From contig CM025851.1 in assembly GCA_003952965.2 (NCBI GenBank), positions 7,171,647-7,235,646 of the forward strand: a DNA stretch of 64,000 nucleotides, written 5' to 3'. Positions 10,496 through 22,371 of this stretch are shown here, in pieces. This DNA is from Morella rubra. Taxonomy: Eukaryota > Streptophyta > Magnoliopsida > Fagales > Myricaceae. Under the pieces are notes generated by a model that worked only from the letters and a program-made list of their open reading frames with translations, searched no databases and was not told where the DNA came from. Both the position numbers and the translations under genes were made by a program. Positions within the stretch are counted from its first letter, which is position 1. Every line of letters begins with the position of its first letter.

Positions 10496-11822
10496 TGGAT
10501 TAAGTTTAGTTAATGCCAAAAACAATATGCAGATGCCATTGGAGGACAAGCTTTCTCCTCCGCACGCTTTCCTTCTGTACCGGGTGGACGTTGGTCAAGT
10601 CCATCTAGACTAGAGCAGCCTTTTACAGGTCAAGTCGTCCATTAATGCATGAAGCTTCTGGAACGGAAGTATTTATGTCGCTCATAGCACGCGTGGGCTT
10701 ACGTTTGTTTGGTGAACAGAATCTGGGCCCATACTAAGTCCAGTAATGTATAGCCCAGCCCCAAGTTCTCGGATGCGGTTATAACCCAGCCCAAAAAGAA
10801 AAGGGTAGACAGTCGGACAGATAAGACTTAAGAGATAAGGTAACTTTAGGATCATATCGCAATTGACTGGTCTATTTTTACTTTTCAGAAATTATAGACA
10901 AAAATAAAATAAAAAATAAAATAAACTAAGATTAATCGTGGGTGGGGCCAATGAAAGACATTACATTAATATAAAAAGACAAAATGATGAATAGAAACAA
11001 CGAAATCTGTGACCAAAAAAATGGGGAGAATAGAAAAATATTGAATGTTCCAAAATATATAAAATTAAAAAATAAAATTGAGTGGAGCAAGGGAAAAGAT
11101 TATAAGGTAGGATGCGACTCGGAGGAATCTATTTAGGTGGTTAGTCGTAAACCCTTTGGAAAAGCAACAAATAATGCAATGAGGGAAATAGTATATAGGC
11201 TGCCGACACATTCCCGAACCTGCCAGCCTCTTGGCTTAGAGTTGTACTGGTTGGCTGGCGTTCCGAGCCTAGATAACTCCGTTGCTGCTTTGCTCCACAG
11301 AGCTTAACGTGCATAGCTTCCTCATTGGTTGTCAAGGGAGAGTCTATCTGGCTCTCACTCTGTTTTCATGCACACACGGAGGGAGACAGAAGCATTAAAG
11401 AAACAGAGAGAGAAAGCAAGCGAGAGTGAGAGGGACCTATACTGCGGCCGTGATTCAATCTTCATCACTATAGGCTACTAGGATTGCATGTATTGTATTT
11501 CCCACTAGTATACCACAAATTTTCAGCTTTCTTTGAAAACTCAATTGTTTTCCACTCGATTCTCTGTTCACGGATATTTTCTTGGTTACCCAATTGGCAT
11601 TTCGTTCTGATTCAGTCTTTCCGAGCAAAATTCTGTGTATTGTTAGTACTTTCGGACATAGAACTCCACGGGAAAACAAGCTCTTCAAATTCAGAAAAAT
11701 TCTGGTATGAAGGACATGTCTGTGACCCTCTGAACTTTGCTGATTTTTTTTTTCCCAAGGAACTGGGCAAGCGGATAACTAAAAGCTTTGAAATTCAGCT
11801 GACAGTGATCTCTTAAGCAACG
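10496..11822. other. Divergent spacer and 5' leader of the LEA_2 gene
   Basis: No coding exon recognised. From about 11350 the sequence becomes leader-like (GA-rich AGAGAGAAAGC, then CT-rich) up to the ATG at 11823. The open frame running almost to the ATG starts with TTG, not ATG, so it is not called a uORF. Confidence 0.5.
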
Positions 11823-14225
11823 ATGCTTTCGGCGAAATCCGAGTCTGATATCACTAGCTTAGCTCCATCATCACCTTCGAGGTCTCCCAAGCGCGCTGTA
11901 TACTACGTACAGAGCCCTTCAAGGGACTCCCATGATGGCGACAAGTCCTCTTCTATGCAGGCCACTCCAATCTACAACAACAGCCCAATGGAGTCCCCTT
12001 CCCATCCGTCTTTTGGGCGCCACTCGAGGAACTCCTCGGCCAGCCGGTTCTCGGGGATTTTCCGGTCGTCCTCGGGGAGAAAAGGAAACAGGAAGAGAAA
12101 TGACAAGGGGTGGCCTGAGTGTAATGTGATTTTGGAAGAGGGATCTTACGATGACCTGGAGAACAAGGGATTCACAAGGCGGTGTCAGGCTTTGATCGCT
12201 CTATTTAGTTTTGTGCTATTGTTCACTACGTTTTGCTTGATTATATGGGGAGCAAGCCGGCCTTACAAGGCCGAGATTACCATGAAGGTATGCCAAGTTT
12301 AGCTCTTTGCTGTGCTAAATTTGCTTCAAAGTGATCCTTGTAGTAGTAATCTCATTAAGGAAATTTCAAACATAAAAAATGGATGAGAGAAACATCCTCT
12401 TGAATTGAATTTCTGAAGCTAGGCCCGTGAATTTGATTCTTAGTTAGCAATTATACTATGAGGTCTTTTAAATGATGTTGAATAAGTTTTTAGAGTATTT
12501 ATTTTCATGATTTACAAGAACTTGGGGTAGATTGATTTCTCCCTCCACATCTGAACCGCAACCAAGTGCCAAGCTGCTAGGAAAAATTAATTATTAAAAT
12601 TTTCCAAATAATCTTCTAAGAGAAGTACCCATTGGCTAAGATAAAAATCATTTCCATGTGTATTGCAAGGAAATTGTCATCCAAGGGAAAACCAGAATTC
12701 AAAATGTGGTATATGAGGGGGATTTGTTTCCAAACTGACTGTTAACTTAGCTGTTGGAAGAGAATATGAGCTGGTTATCTGTTTATTTCAGTTGCTAGAT
12801 TCAGTGGAAGGTCGGAGTGTAAGCAATAATTTAGAAGCGGAAGACAATATTAATATAAGGATTTGGTGAATTCTACAACTAGGTTAGGAAGGTTAGGTAC
12901 GCAGTAGCAAAAAGAAAAGCTGGTTAGGCAGGTACCGTATGGACACTAGTGAACCTAGTTTTTTTAATCATTCGTCCTCAACTTTATATAGAAGATTTGA
13001 AGTTATGAAAGAACAGGTGTAAGATTAATCTTTATAACAAGGGGGTATTTCAGATATAATATTCTTTTAAATTTCATTCTACTTGGATTTTCCCGCTTTT
13101 ACCCAGACCTCAGGGGGTGATTCACTGATACGGCTTGAGCATGTCTTGGTAGCAATTGTGTTCCTCATGTTTCATGATTTTTGTCACCTTTGAACTAATT
13201 ATCACCTTAGTTTCTTCTGTTCTGTTCATATTCATAGACCATAGTCTTCCCCTTCTATCTCAAAATCTTTTCTCTCCGAATCGCGGTTGGAGGTCAATAT
13301 CCTAGCTTTCAGGAATGTAGGTTCGTTCATGGATGATCGTTCATGGATGACTTAAAAATTAGAAGGGACAAGTTCCAGAATGGATTCCAGTCTATTTAGC
13401 AGTTAAACATACATTGGGTGGCTTTAACAAGGACCTAGGTCCCCCAGCTGATTGTACCAAACTTTGTTTAAAAGGGGGTAATGCACAAATTAGCTCTGGT
13501 TGGATGATTTTCATTCAGATATAATTCAATACCTTATGCTTTTGAAGAACCCTTTTGACAATTGAAGGGAAAAAAGAAGCACATGCACTAGTGGTTCACT
13601 GCTAGTAGTTCATTTTTACTGTCAATTATATTTGCTAAAGGAGTATGTGATCCTGCAGAGCTTGGCAATAAATAACATAAATGTCGGAGAGGGTTCAGAC
13701 TCCACTGGTGTACCAACAAAGATGCTGACAGTTAATGGTACACTGAAGATGCAAGTATACAATCCTGCTACCTTGTTTGGCATTCACGTTAGCTCCACCC
13801 CTGTCAATCTCATATATTCAGAGATTACCGTTGCAACTGGTCAGGTAAGGATTCTGTCCATGACCACTTCTTTTAGCCCCTACTGAAGTTAACCAAGAAG
13901 TAAATTATGAAAGACTAGTATCACTCATTTTTCCTTCTATGTTATGCAGTTGAAGAAATATTATCAGCCAAGAAAGAGTCACCGAACTGTCTCAGTGAAC
14001 TTGGAAGGCAACAAGGTGCCTCTGTATGGGGCTGGATCAGGTATGTCAGTATCCCCAAATGGTGTGGTTCCATTGACATTGGAATTTCAAATCCGGTCTC
14101 GAGGGGATGTTGTGGGGAAGCTGGTGAGGATAAAGCATCGAAAGCAAATCTCTTGCCCTTTGGTAATTGATCCCAGTAGCACCAAACCCATCAACCTCAA
14201 AAAGAACTCATGCACATATGAGTGA
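11823..14225 (+). CDS. LEA_2 / NHL-type (HIN1-like) membrane protein
   Basis: Three exons, 11823-12287, 13659-13844 and 13950-14225, all in phase 0, give 308 residues. The N-terminal cytosolic part is Ser/Pro-rich and holds a motif typical of this plant subfamily (AVYYVQSPSRDSHDGD, residues about 25-40). A basic stretch follows, then one transmembrane helix at about 122-143 (LIALFSFVLLFTTFCLIIWG). The C-terminal LEA_2 beta-domain includes TVNGTLKMQVYNPATLFGIH and VTSTP-like SSTPVNL. It resembles Arabidopsis At5g42860/At1g45688 as remembered. Their biochemical role is not established; related proteins are linked to stress and membranes. Intron 1 is 1.37 kb. The gene looks intact. Confidence 0.9.
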
Positions 14226-15205
14226 TGCGCTTTCCATTTACTGCGTCCAATCAAAGCTGGCAGTATCACAGATTGTGGACTTTCTCGGGCAAATCTCTTG
14301 CCTCTGGTCATCGAAGCTGTTTGTACTGCAGAGTAACTGCAGGGAAGAAGAAATCACTATCCTGAGAAAGCTTCTTACTTGTTTATTTGATTCACTCTTG
14401 TGAGGATTATGAAAATAAACGTATATGTGTAATAGGGCGTACGTGTGTGGTGTACTATATCATTTTGATGAAGTTTCCGGAATTGACATTAGATTTTTTA
14501 AGGACCAAAAAAGATTGATGCAAGAATAAGACCTCGTATGCTTCCAGTGACCTTGTCCAGAATCAAGCGAGACATATAAGGGTATCTGTTCAAGACAGAG
14601 ACTTAGACATGCTTTTTTTTTCGTTTTTCTGTTTTTGCTTTTGGTTTTGTCTCCTTTAGACACAGTTCAAGTCATGGATTTACACAGTTAGTCATCGTTC
14701 AAGCTACATTTCGTTTGATCCTTTTCTATGACCTCGCCTGACCTGAGAGAGAACTTTTCATACTTGGGCGGCTATGGCGTTTCTTTTCTTTTTTCTTAAG
14801 CAAACGCAAATGACATTATAGAACAGATACTAATACAAAACCAGTTGACCAATTCCAACTCTACACACGGTACACGGAAGTCCCTCAGGCGAATAGCCAC
14901 CCAGCCAACAACAATAACCTGATGGATTATGGATGGGCTGAAAGCACATTCCCCACTTTAGCTCTACTCATTTTTGCTTTGATCCCAGAATGATCCATTT
15001 ATATTGGGCAAATCTAGAAATCAAGTCCAACAATAATCAGGTCTCTTTGTCCGGGGTATCGTTTGGTGTTTGTATTTCTGCCCCCAAAAATAAAAGCAAT
15101 TTTTCTAAAACAAATATTATTATGTCAAGGTGTTTTAAAAGAACTAGGTTCTTGAATCTCGACATAACATATTATTATCTTGACATGAACATAATGGCTC
15201 AATGG
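14226..15205. other. Intergenic region, LEA_2 3' flank
   Basis: No gene recognised; presumably LEA_2 3' UTR followed by non-coding DNA. Confidence 0.5.
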
Positions 15206-15628
15206 TTGGACTGAGATCCTCTCTAATGCCTAGGATTTTTGGAGAGGTTCCAATTCTTTGAATCTCAACCCTTCTTTTAAATAAAGGGTCAGGATGACAT
15301 TTACCTCATCAAGTCACTTAAGATCACAATCCGTATTGATAAAAAAAACTCTCATTACTGATAGAAATCATGGAGAGCCCTTCCCTCCACCCAGCTCCTT
15401 GCTCGTCGCTACTACGCAACCCTTCTCTTCGCCGCCACCTGACCCCAAATAAAGATAATCACTTACTTCAATAACACTCGTCTTCGAAAAAGCCCACATA
15501 ATCTTGAGACTAAGTAAATAAACAAACAAAAAGTAATTGCGAATGTGATCCTATTACTTAAAGGAAGGGTTTAGATTAAAATAATTGGAACCTCCCCAAT
15601 ACCCTAGGCATTGGAGAGGATCCGGATC
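15206..15628. mobile_element. MITE-like element with ~70-bp inverted termini
   Basis: The left end (GATCCTCTCTAATGCCTAGG, then GGAGAGGTTCCAATT) is repeated inverted at the right end, followed on both sides by a copy of CCCTTC-containing sequence, for roughly 70 bp. CTCAATGG flanks both ends (15198-15205 and 15629-15636) and is a candidate 8-bp target-site duplication, which would suggest a hAT-type origin. About 423 bp, no coding capacity. Exact termini are uncertain because the outermost bases do not pair perfectly. Confidence 0.7.
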
Positions 15629-16057
15629 CTCAATGGCTATACTCATACTAGTTATGATAAAAAAAAAAAAAAAAAAAAGGAACTATAGTCATTGAGAAAT
15701 GTCATAGCGAGTGTCATCATATTACTCAAAACTATCTAAATGCATATATACAAGCAGAATAAGCAATATGCAAAATTACTTTAAAAAAAATGCAAAATTA
15801 ATTTAAAAGCCGTTAGTTTGTTTGACAAAATTCAGTCCAATATCAGAAGAATTGACTATACAGTCTGGGCACGACTGCCCGTTCGTTTGTAGCGCTTTCT
15901 GATTTCGCACCGACCCGCAATCACAGCGATCTGGGAAACCACTTCGAGTTTCACAGCCTCTCAATAGACGTTCATGTCGTAACATAGATCTCATCAAGGC
16001 CAAGATTGCTTCCCACCCCAAATCTCAGAAGCCCACATTCGTATATTGCCCATCACC

Positions 16058-19000
16058 ATGCTTGCAAGAAAACCCGCTTCGATATTCCTCTATTTCACCC
16101 TCACTCTTTTCCTATTACTGAGTTTTCTCGTTACCATCAAGGCTTCTGAGCCCTCCCCAAATGAAAATGATGGTGAGGATTTGGCGGCTCTTGAAGAATT
16201 AATTGCGTTAGATGAAGAAGAAGAGAAACTAGAACAAGAAGAAGGTTCACACGGTGTGAGGTCATCAGAGGCTGAGGTTTTAACCAGAGCCCAGAGGATT
16301 GTTCTTGAGCTTAACAATGATAACACCAAGCGGATCATTGATGGGAATGAGTATGTGCTGGTTCTGGGGTATGCGCCTTGGTGTCCCAGGAGCGCCGAGC
16401 TTATGCCTCAGTTTGCTGAGGCTGCAACTTCACTCAAGGACTTGGGAAGTCCTCTTTTGATGGCCAAGCTTGATGCCGACCGGTATCCGAAGACGGCGTC
16501 GCTTCTTGATATCAAAGGGTTTCCTACTCTGCTTTTATTTGTCAATGGGACCTCTCAACTTTACACCGGTGGATTTTCGGCGTAAGTTGCTACTTCATTT
16601 TTCGAACTGAAATTAATTCGACAAAGTTTCGTATATTACCAAATTGGATCTGCTATAATATGAATATTTTATTAATTATTCTTCCTGCTTATGATGATGT
16701 TCTATAACGTTGTGGTATACAAAGTGTTTGGCTGGTGTGGTTGTAGTGTATTGAACTTAAATCAGGGACATTCTTTTCCGCATAGTACTAATTGTTACTT
16801 AGAAATTGTATTAATTCGGTCGGTTGGTTAATTTTCATTCAGGGAAGAAATCGTGATCTGGGCAAGGAAAAAAACTGGTGTACCTGTTACTAGAATAAGG
16901 TCGGTGGCAGAAGCAGAAGAATTTCTCAGAAAGCACCATACTTTTGTTACTGGTCTGTTTGAGAATTTTGAGGTACGTGGACTTCAAGGGTTGAAGAATC
17001 TACCTTAATGGTATTCATGTTATTGTGCCGTGTATTGTATGAAATGAAAAGGGAAGCATTGTCATGGCGGTCAAAAGATGTACTAATCACTTGATATAGT
17101 GACATATATTATCTCAAGGGTCATGGATGAAACTATTGGAAACTTGAGAACACGATATACAATTGATTTTTTTCCCTTCCCCTGGGTGTTCCCATCACGT
17201 ATCTAATTTTGTTAATTGGCCTTTGGTAATGCTGAATATTGTCATTTCACCTGTTAATTGTACATGGGCTTAAAAATCGCTAAGTCTGCTTTTAACATTT
17301 CTTTTGCATCCACTGGTGTTCTTTTGTGCAAGTGTTATAGTTTTAGATGTTGGCAGTAAATTCTGTGTTAAAGAGTTATTCAATAATTGTAATGTTATTG
17401 AGCACATAATTGTTTGGTGGACTAAATTATCAAACTATTATGAGTCCGCTACAATTTTCCTTTTCTAGATGGGGGGTTTATTGATCTCCTTATTGTTTGA
17501 ACCCATTGAGTACCATCATAGAAAAGGAATCAATCAAGTTTGACTTACTAATGATATTTCTACCTCCTTTCTGGCTAGTATTTTCTAGTGACTACTTATC
17601 AAAAAAAGTATTTTCTAGTGACTATACTAACACAACAAGCTATATTCACAGGGACCCGATTACAATGAATTTGTTAAAGCAGCAATATCTGACAATGAAA
17701 TCCAGTTTGTTGAAGTGAGCAACATTGATGTTGCCAAAGTTCTTTTCCCGGATATCAAACATACTTACCACTTCATTGGGATTGTTAAAAGTGAACCAGA
17801 AAGATACACTTCGTATGGTTAGTGTGTGATTCAGTTATATTATATCTGTTATTTCTGCTGATTTTCCTTGAAGGGATAGGGTGACAGCCATCTTTCAATA
17901 ATTTGATAGAGATAAATTTTTCTTGATGCATGCCAATATTTGAAACATGTCCTATGCGTGAGTTTACGTGTTTCATGGACATAACACTTGTAGACCACAA
18001 ATTACTGATACACTGAGTGATGACTTTTGCTGGACGTTGCAGAAGGGACCTTGGAAATGGACAAGATATTACAGTTTTTGGATGATAACAAGTTCCCATT
18101 AGTTACTGAACTGACCGACCTAAATTCTGCCAGAGTTTACTCCAGCCCTATCAAACTTCAGGTTGCTGATACTTTAATAAACTTTTTCTTCGTTTGCTCT
18201 TGATGTCATATATAAATTTTCTCCTCATACATGCTTCAATTGCATGCCACCTGTTCCTTTTGGTAAGATGAATTTACTTTTTTGTACAAGCTGTTGACTC
18301 CATGTTGTTGAACATCTAAAGGTATCTCCCCAACCCCATTGCCTCACCCCCTGAACAAAAAATAAAAAAGAATTTGTTCACAGTTAATGCCAACTTTTTT
18401 CTTGCAAAATGTGGGGGTTTTTTTTTAGACTTTGGATGTGAACTGATAAGGTATTTTTTTACACGAGTCAATTAGAGCATGTAAGAAAGGTATAGTAATA
18501 TAAACTCTTTGTGGCTTCTTGCAATCTGTCCCAGGCGGGGCTCCAACCTTTTTAATTCCTCGTCCTTTTGATATGCTACAATTGACTATATAGGGGTAAC
18601 CTAATTTATGTTGTGGCCTAGAAAATCTGATATATAATGGTTTGCAAGTTGCAATTAATTGCTCACAGTCATCAGTCTCAGCAAATCTATTTGTATTTAT
18701 TTCCTGTAACACCTCATATCCCTGGTGAAGCTTAATGTTAATCACAAATAAACATATAAGTTATTCCTTTCCATTACGGTTCAGGTCATCGTCTTTGCAA
18801 AGGTTGATGACTTTAAGAATCTTCTTGAGCCTCTTCAAGAAGTGGCAAGAAAGTTCAAGTCAAAGGTAATTTGTTTGTCCTACATTTGAAGTCATTACTG
18901 TACAAGCCAACTTCTCTAGTGCGATTTCCTAATGTATTTTTGCGGATGCAGATAATGTTTATGTATGTGGACATTTCAGATGAGAACCTTGCAAAGCCTT

Positions 19001-21200
19001 ATTTAACTCTATTTGGGCTTGAAGAAGCAGAGAACACAGTGGTTAGGTTTCCTGTTCGCAGCTAAATGTTTACTGCTATTTGATGGTTTTGTTTAGTTTT
19101 TATTTCTTGAAAATTTTTTAAGGGAGACTATAATGATGGTATTGTATTGTTCTTTTTTCCCATATAGGTGACTGCATTTGATCACAGAATGAGCTCGAAG
19201 TTTTTGCTACAGTCAGATTTGACCCCAACCAACATAGAAGTAACTTTTTTGCCTTTTCCTATTTAAATTTGCCTTTGGAGATAGATCTGCTTAGATAACT
19301 ACGATGGCATTCTGAATTGACTTTTTTAGGATTTTTGCAAAAGGCTCCTGGATGGTACTCTTTCTCCTTACTTCAAGTCACAGCCAATACCAGATAATGT
19401 GAGTGTCTTCTTTTTGCATATTTTCTGGGGGATCATGGAACTGTGATTTGGTCTGGATCATCCTTCTTAGCTTCTTCCCCCCCCCCCCCCCCCCCCCCTT
19501 CCTAAATAGTAGTTGCAAGGCATGATTCACTTGTGTCATTTTGTCCTCTGATGGAGATTTTTCTTTTCTCTCCTTTTATTTTTCCTCTTCAGCCAGTTAG
19601 TGCAATGTGGTGACAATCATAAAGAGGTCTCCCTTTCAATCAGAAAGAGATCACTTGATGTGATTCTTTAGCTCTCCTCATATGTATGTCATGAAATGTT
19701 CGAACAGAAAATCATCAAAATGCTGTCATATACATGTTTTGTCACATTTTAATTCCTATTCATGACATTATGGCCTTGATTAATTTCCGGAGATAATGTA
19801 CGGACCGATAGAGTTTGGAAGTACTGTTTTTATGTTATTTTATACTACTAACCATTGAGACTTCTACATATCTTTGCAATTGTGAAAATTGCAGAAAGAG
19901 GCAAGCATCCAGATCATTGTAGGGAAGACTTTTGATGATTTGGTTTTGAGCAGTCCCAAGAATGTTCTTCTAGAGGTTTGATACTTCTCTCCCTTAGAGC
20001 CATTTTCTCTTTGCTCGTACATCTAATCTCCATTATTCAATTAAAAAATAAAATCCTGGGGAAAATGACCTTGCTTATCAACCAGATGGTAAAACCATAG
20101 ACAGGAAGTTTTGTCAGTGCTGTTAGTTTAAAGCACAATTAATTGAGATATGTAACTGTTGTTGTTCTCAAGTATTCACGTTTGCCTAGCATGAGATATC
20201 AATACTGCATGGAACCTACTTTTAGGTAAAAGAGGAAAACACTTCCCTTCGCTTCCTTTGTGATTGTAGTGAGAATTTTCTTGGAAACACAGTCCCAGCA
20301 AACTCTCCAAAGTTCCTTTAGCAGCCTGGGGGTTCTAAATTTTTGTAGAGACTCCCAGTAATTCAACCTTGCCCCCAAAGGACCTTATATTTACTGCTGG
20401 AAACAGGTGTACACACCGTGGTGCATCAACTGTGAAACCATTAGCAAGCACGTTGAGAGGTTGGCTAAGCACTTCAAAGGTTTGGATAATCTGGTATTTG
20501 CAAGAGTAGATGCTTCTGGTAATGAACACCCAAAACTGCAGGTAAGTGTTATAATCTTCGCATGGAACTCATGCTTTGTAGTTGTGGATTATGTTCAAAT
20601 TTACGACATTCCTATACATTTATTAAAATGCTGTAAAAGATGAAACATATTTCAAATGGCTGGAGAAAAATGAAACGTTAGAAGTTTCTTTCATTTTAAA
20701 TTTCTTGGGGTGGTGAGTGCCCCATGGTGGTTTTTTGCCTGTTGCTTGTCCAATCAACTCAGAATGCTATCTTTATGTCATAGTGTACTACTTACGAGTT
20801 TCAGTTCTATTCTTGTCCAGATGGATATTTAAATGTTTTCAGGCACTTGTTTGAGCCTATCTAACACACACATCATTTTTGGCCTTATACCATATAATGA
20901 GTAGTGCCCAATTGATTATGCTGATGAGGGGGTAATGCCTTTGTTATGATTTGATATTGCAGGTAGATGACTACCCGACGCTCTTCTTTTACCCTGCAAA
21001 CAATAAAGCAAATCCGGTAATTCTCTCATAGCGTATATATAGTTGTAAATGTATTCTTCTCCTTACTCTACCAAATTGATGAAAGAAATATATTATTCTT
21101 GCAGATCAAGCTCTCTACAAAATCTAGTTTGAAGGATCTGGCAACATCTATCAACAAACATTTGAAAGCCAAAGATCAAATCGCGAAAGATGAATTATAG
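16058..21200 (+). CDS. Protein disulfide isomerase-like, PDIL1-5/1-6 type (CPRS and CINC sites, KDEL)
   Basis: Twelve exons: 16058-16581, 16843-16972, 17652-17817, 18043-18161, 18785-18865, 18952-19041, 19168-19239, 19330-19398, 19895-19975, 20407-20541, 20963-21016, 21105-21200. All junctions are GT-AG and keep frame; total 538 residues. Signal peptide at about 1-28, then a Glu/Asp-rich segment ([17 protein letters not shown]). The first thioredoxin domain has CPRS at 109-112 ([10 protein letters not shown]). Two non-catalytic domains follow, then the second active domain with CINC at 450-453 ([12 protein letters not shown]). The C-terminus is KDEL for ER retention. It acts in ER oxidative folding. 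Arabidopsis relatives carry CARS/CINC as remembered, so a non-standard first site is normal for this clade; a single N-terminal Cys can form mixed disulfides but not a CXXC oxidase cycle. Intact. Confidence 0.94.
19477..19498 (+). repeat. C22 homopolymer in PDI intron 8
   Basis: A run of 22 C on the coding strand, flanked by TTCTT and TTCCT, in the intron between exons 8 and 9. Length may vary or be an assembly estimate. Confidence 0.9.
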
Positions 21201-22371
21201 AAGTCTATAGTGACAAATTATATTAAGAATTCAACTCATCAAGAACATGATACCGGATTAGTTCTACCAATACGATATGGGAAAAGGACAATAAGAGATG
21301 GAAGAGAGGGGGCGGGGGGGGAGGGAATCAGCAGATAGTCAAAAAAACATTATCTTTCATCATTGGTAAAAGGTTTTTCAATAGTAGCAGTATATGTCTG
21401 ATCTTGTTTCCTTCTTTACCTTTTTGCTTCCCCTAGTCATGAGATCATACTGACTGAAGGGGTTCTTCTATCATTATCATCCTCATAGACAGACAAAAAA
21501 TTGGATTAAGACTTCCAATTTGCTGTCCCAATATACGTTTTTTAATATTTCGGATAACATTAAGGCTCACATGCTTGTCTATTTCTCTTATTAGGCCATC
21601 AAATTAAAGATTCTAATTCCAAAACATATTTTGCTCCCTCCAGACCTTTGGTTTTTAATGACATCAGAGTTCGAGATATGCAGTGTTTGTAATGCATTGT
21701 ATGTTGTAAAGTCGGTTGCTGTTGGGTTGCACGATCTGCCGAAAGAATCACCAATGAGGTGGTCCCGAATCTTTTGTCCAAAACCTGAGAATCCAGGACC
21801 TTAATGGAAAAAAAAAAAACAAAAATCAACTGCTTTTTGTACTTCCACTTTCACATCATATGCATCCGCAGGCTAATCTATCTCGCGCCAATGAAAGTTT
21901 CACTCGTAGCCAAGAAGCTTACCTGCTTCAAGAAGTTATCATCAGCGGATGATGACACTCCTCAACAATGGAATTAAGATTTTCAGAACTCTACAGCAAT
22001 ATAGTTCCTGTTCAGAAAGTATAAATCTTAACAGAAAGGATGGTTGGAACCCAAACGCCGGGCTTAAACACTGCGAAGCAGTTCATGTATCTCTGGCATT
22101 GGAACTAATTTCAGAACCTGATCAGCAGTCCAACTATCCTGAAAATTTATGAATTTTTTTTTATAAGCAGAAAATTTATGAATTACAAAGCAGAAAAATG
22201 GAGCTGAAATATGAAATTGACTCGATCAAGTTCCATTGATTACTGATCTGTGGGTGCCAAAAATCAATTCCTGCGCATGAGAAGAAAAAAAAAAGGAAGA
22301 AGAATGTTGAAGGCCGGGGAGAATCACTGAAGAATTTTGAGATTGAGAGAGCCATAGAGGAACTCTCAACA
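21201..22371. other. Convergent 3' region between PDI (+) and TauE gene A (-)
   Basis: No exon recognised. A G-rich patch (GGGGGCGGGGGGGGAGGG) lies near 21308-21326 in the probable PDI 3' UTR. Confidence 0.55.

Noticed and set aside
11484..11816. Upstream open frame ending just before the LEA_2 ATG
   Set aside because: It begins with TTG rather than ATG and has no domain; treated as 5' leader.
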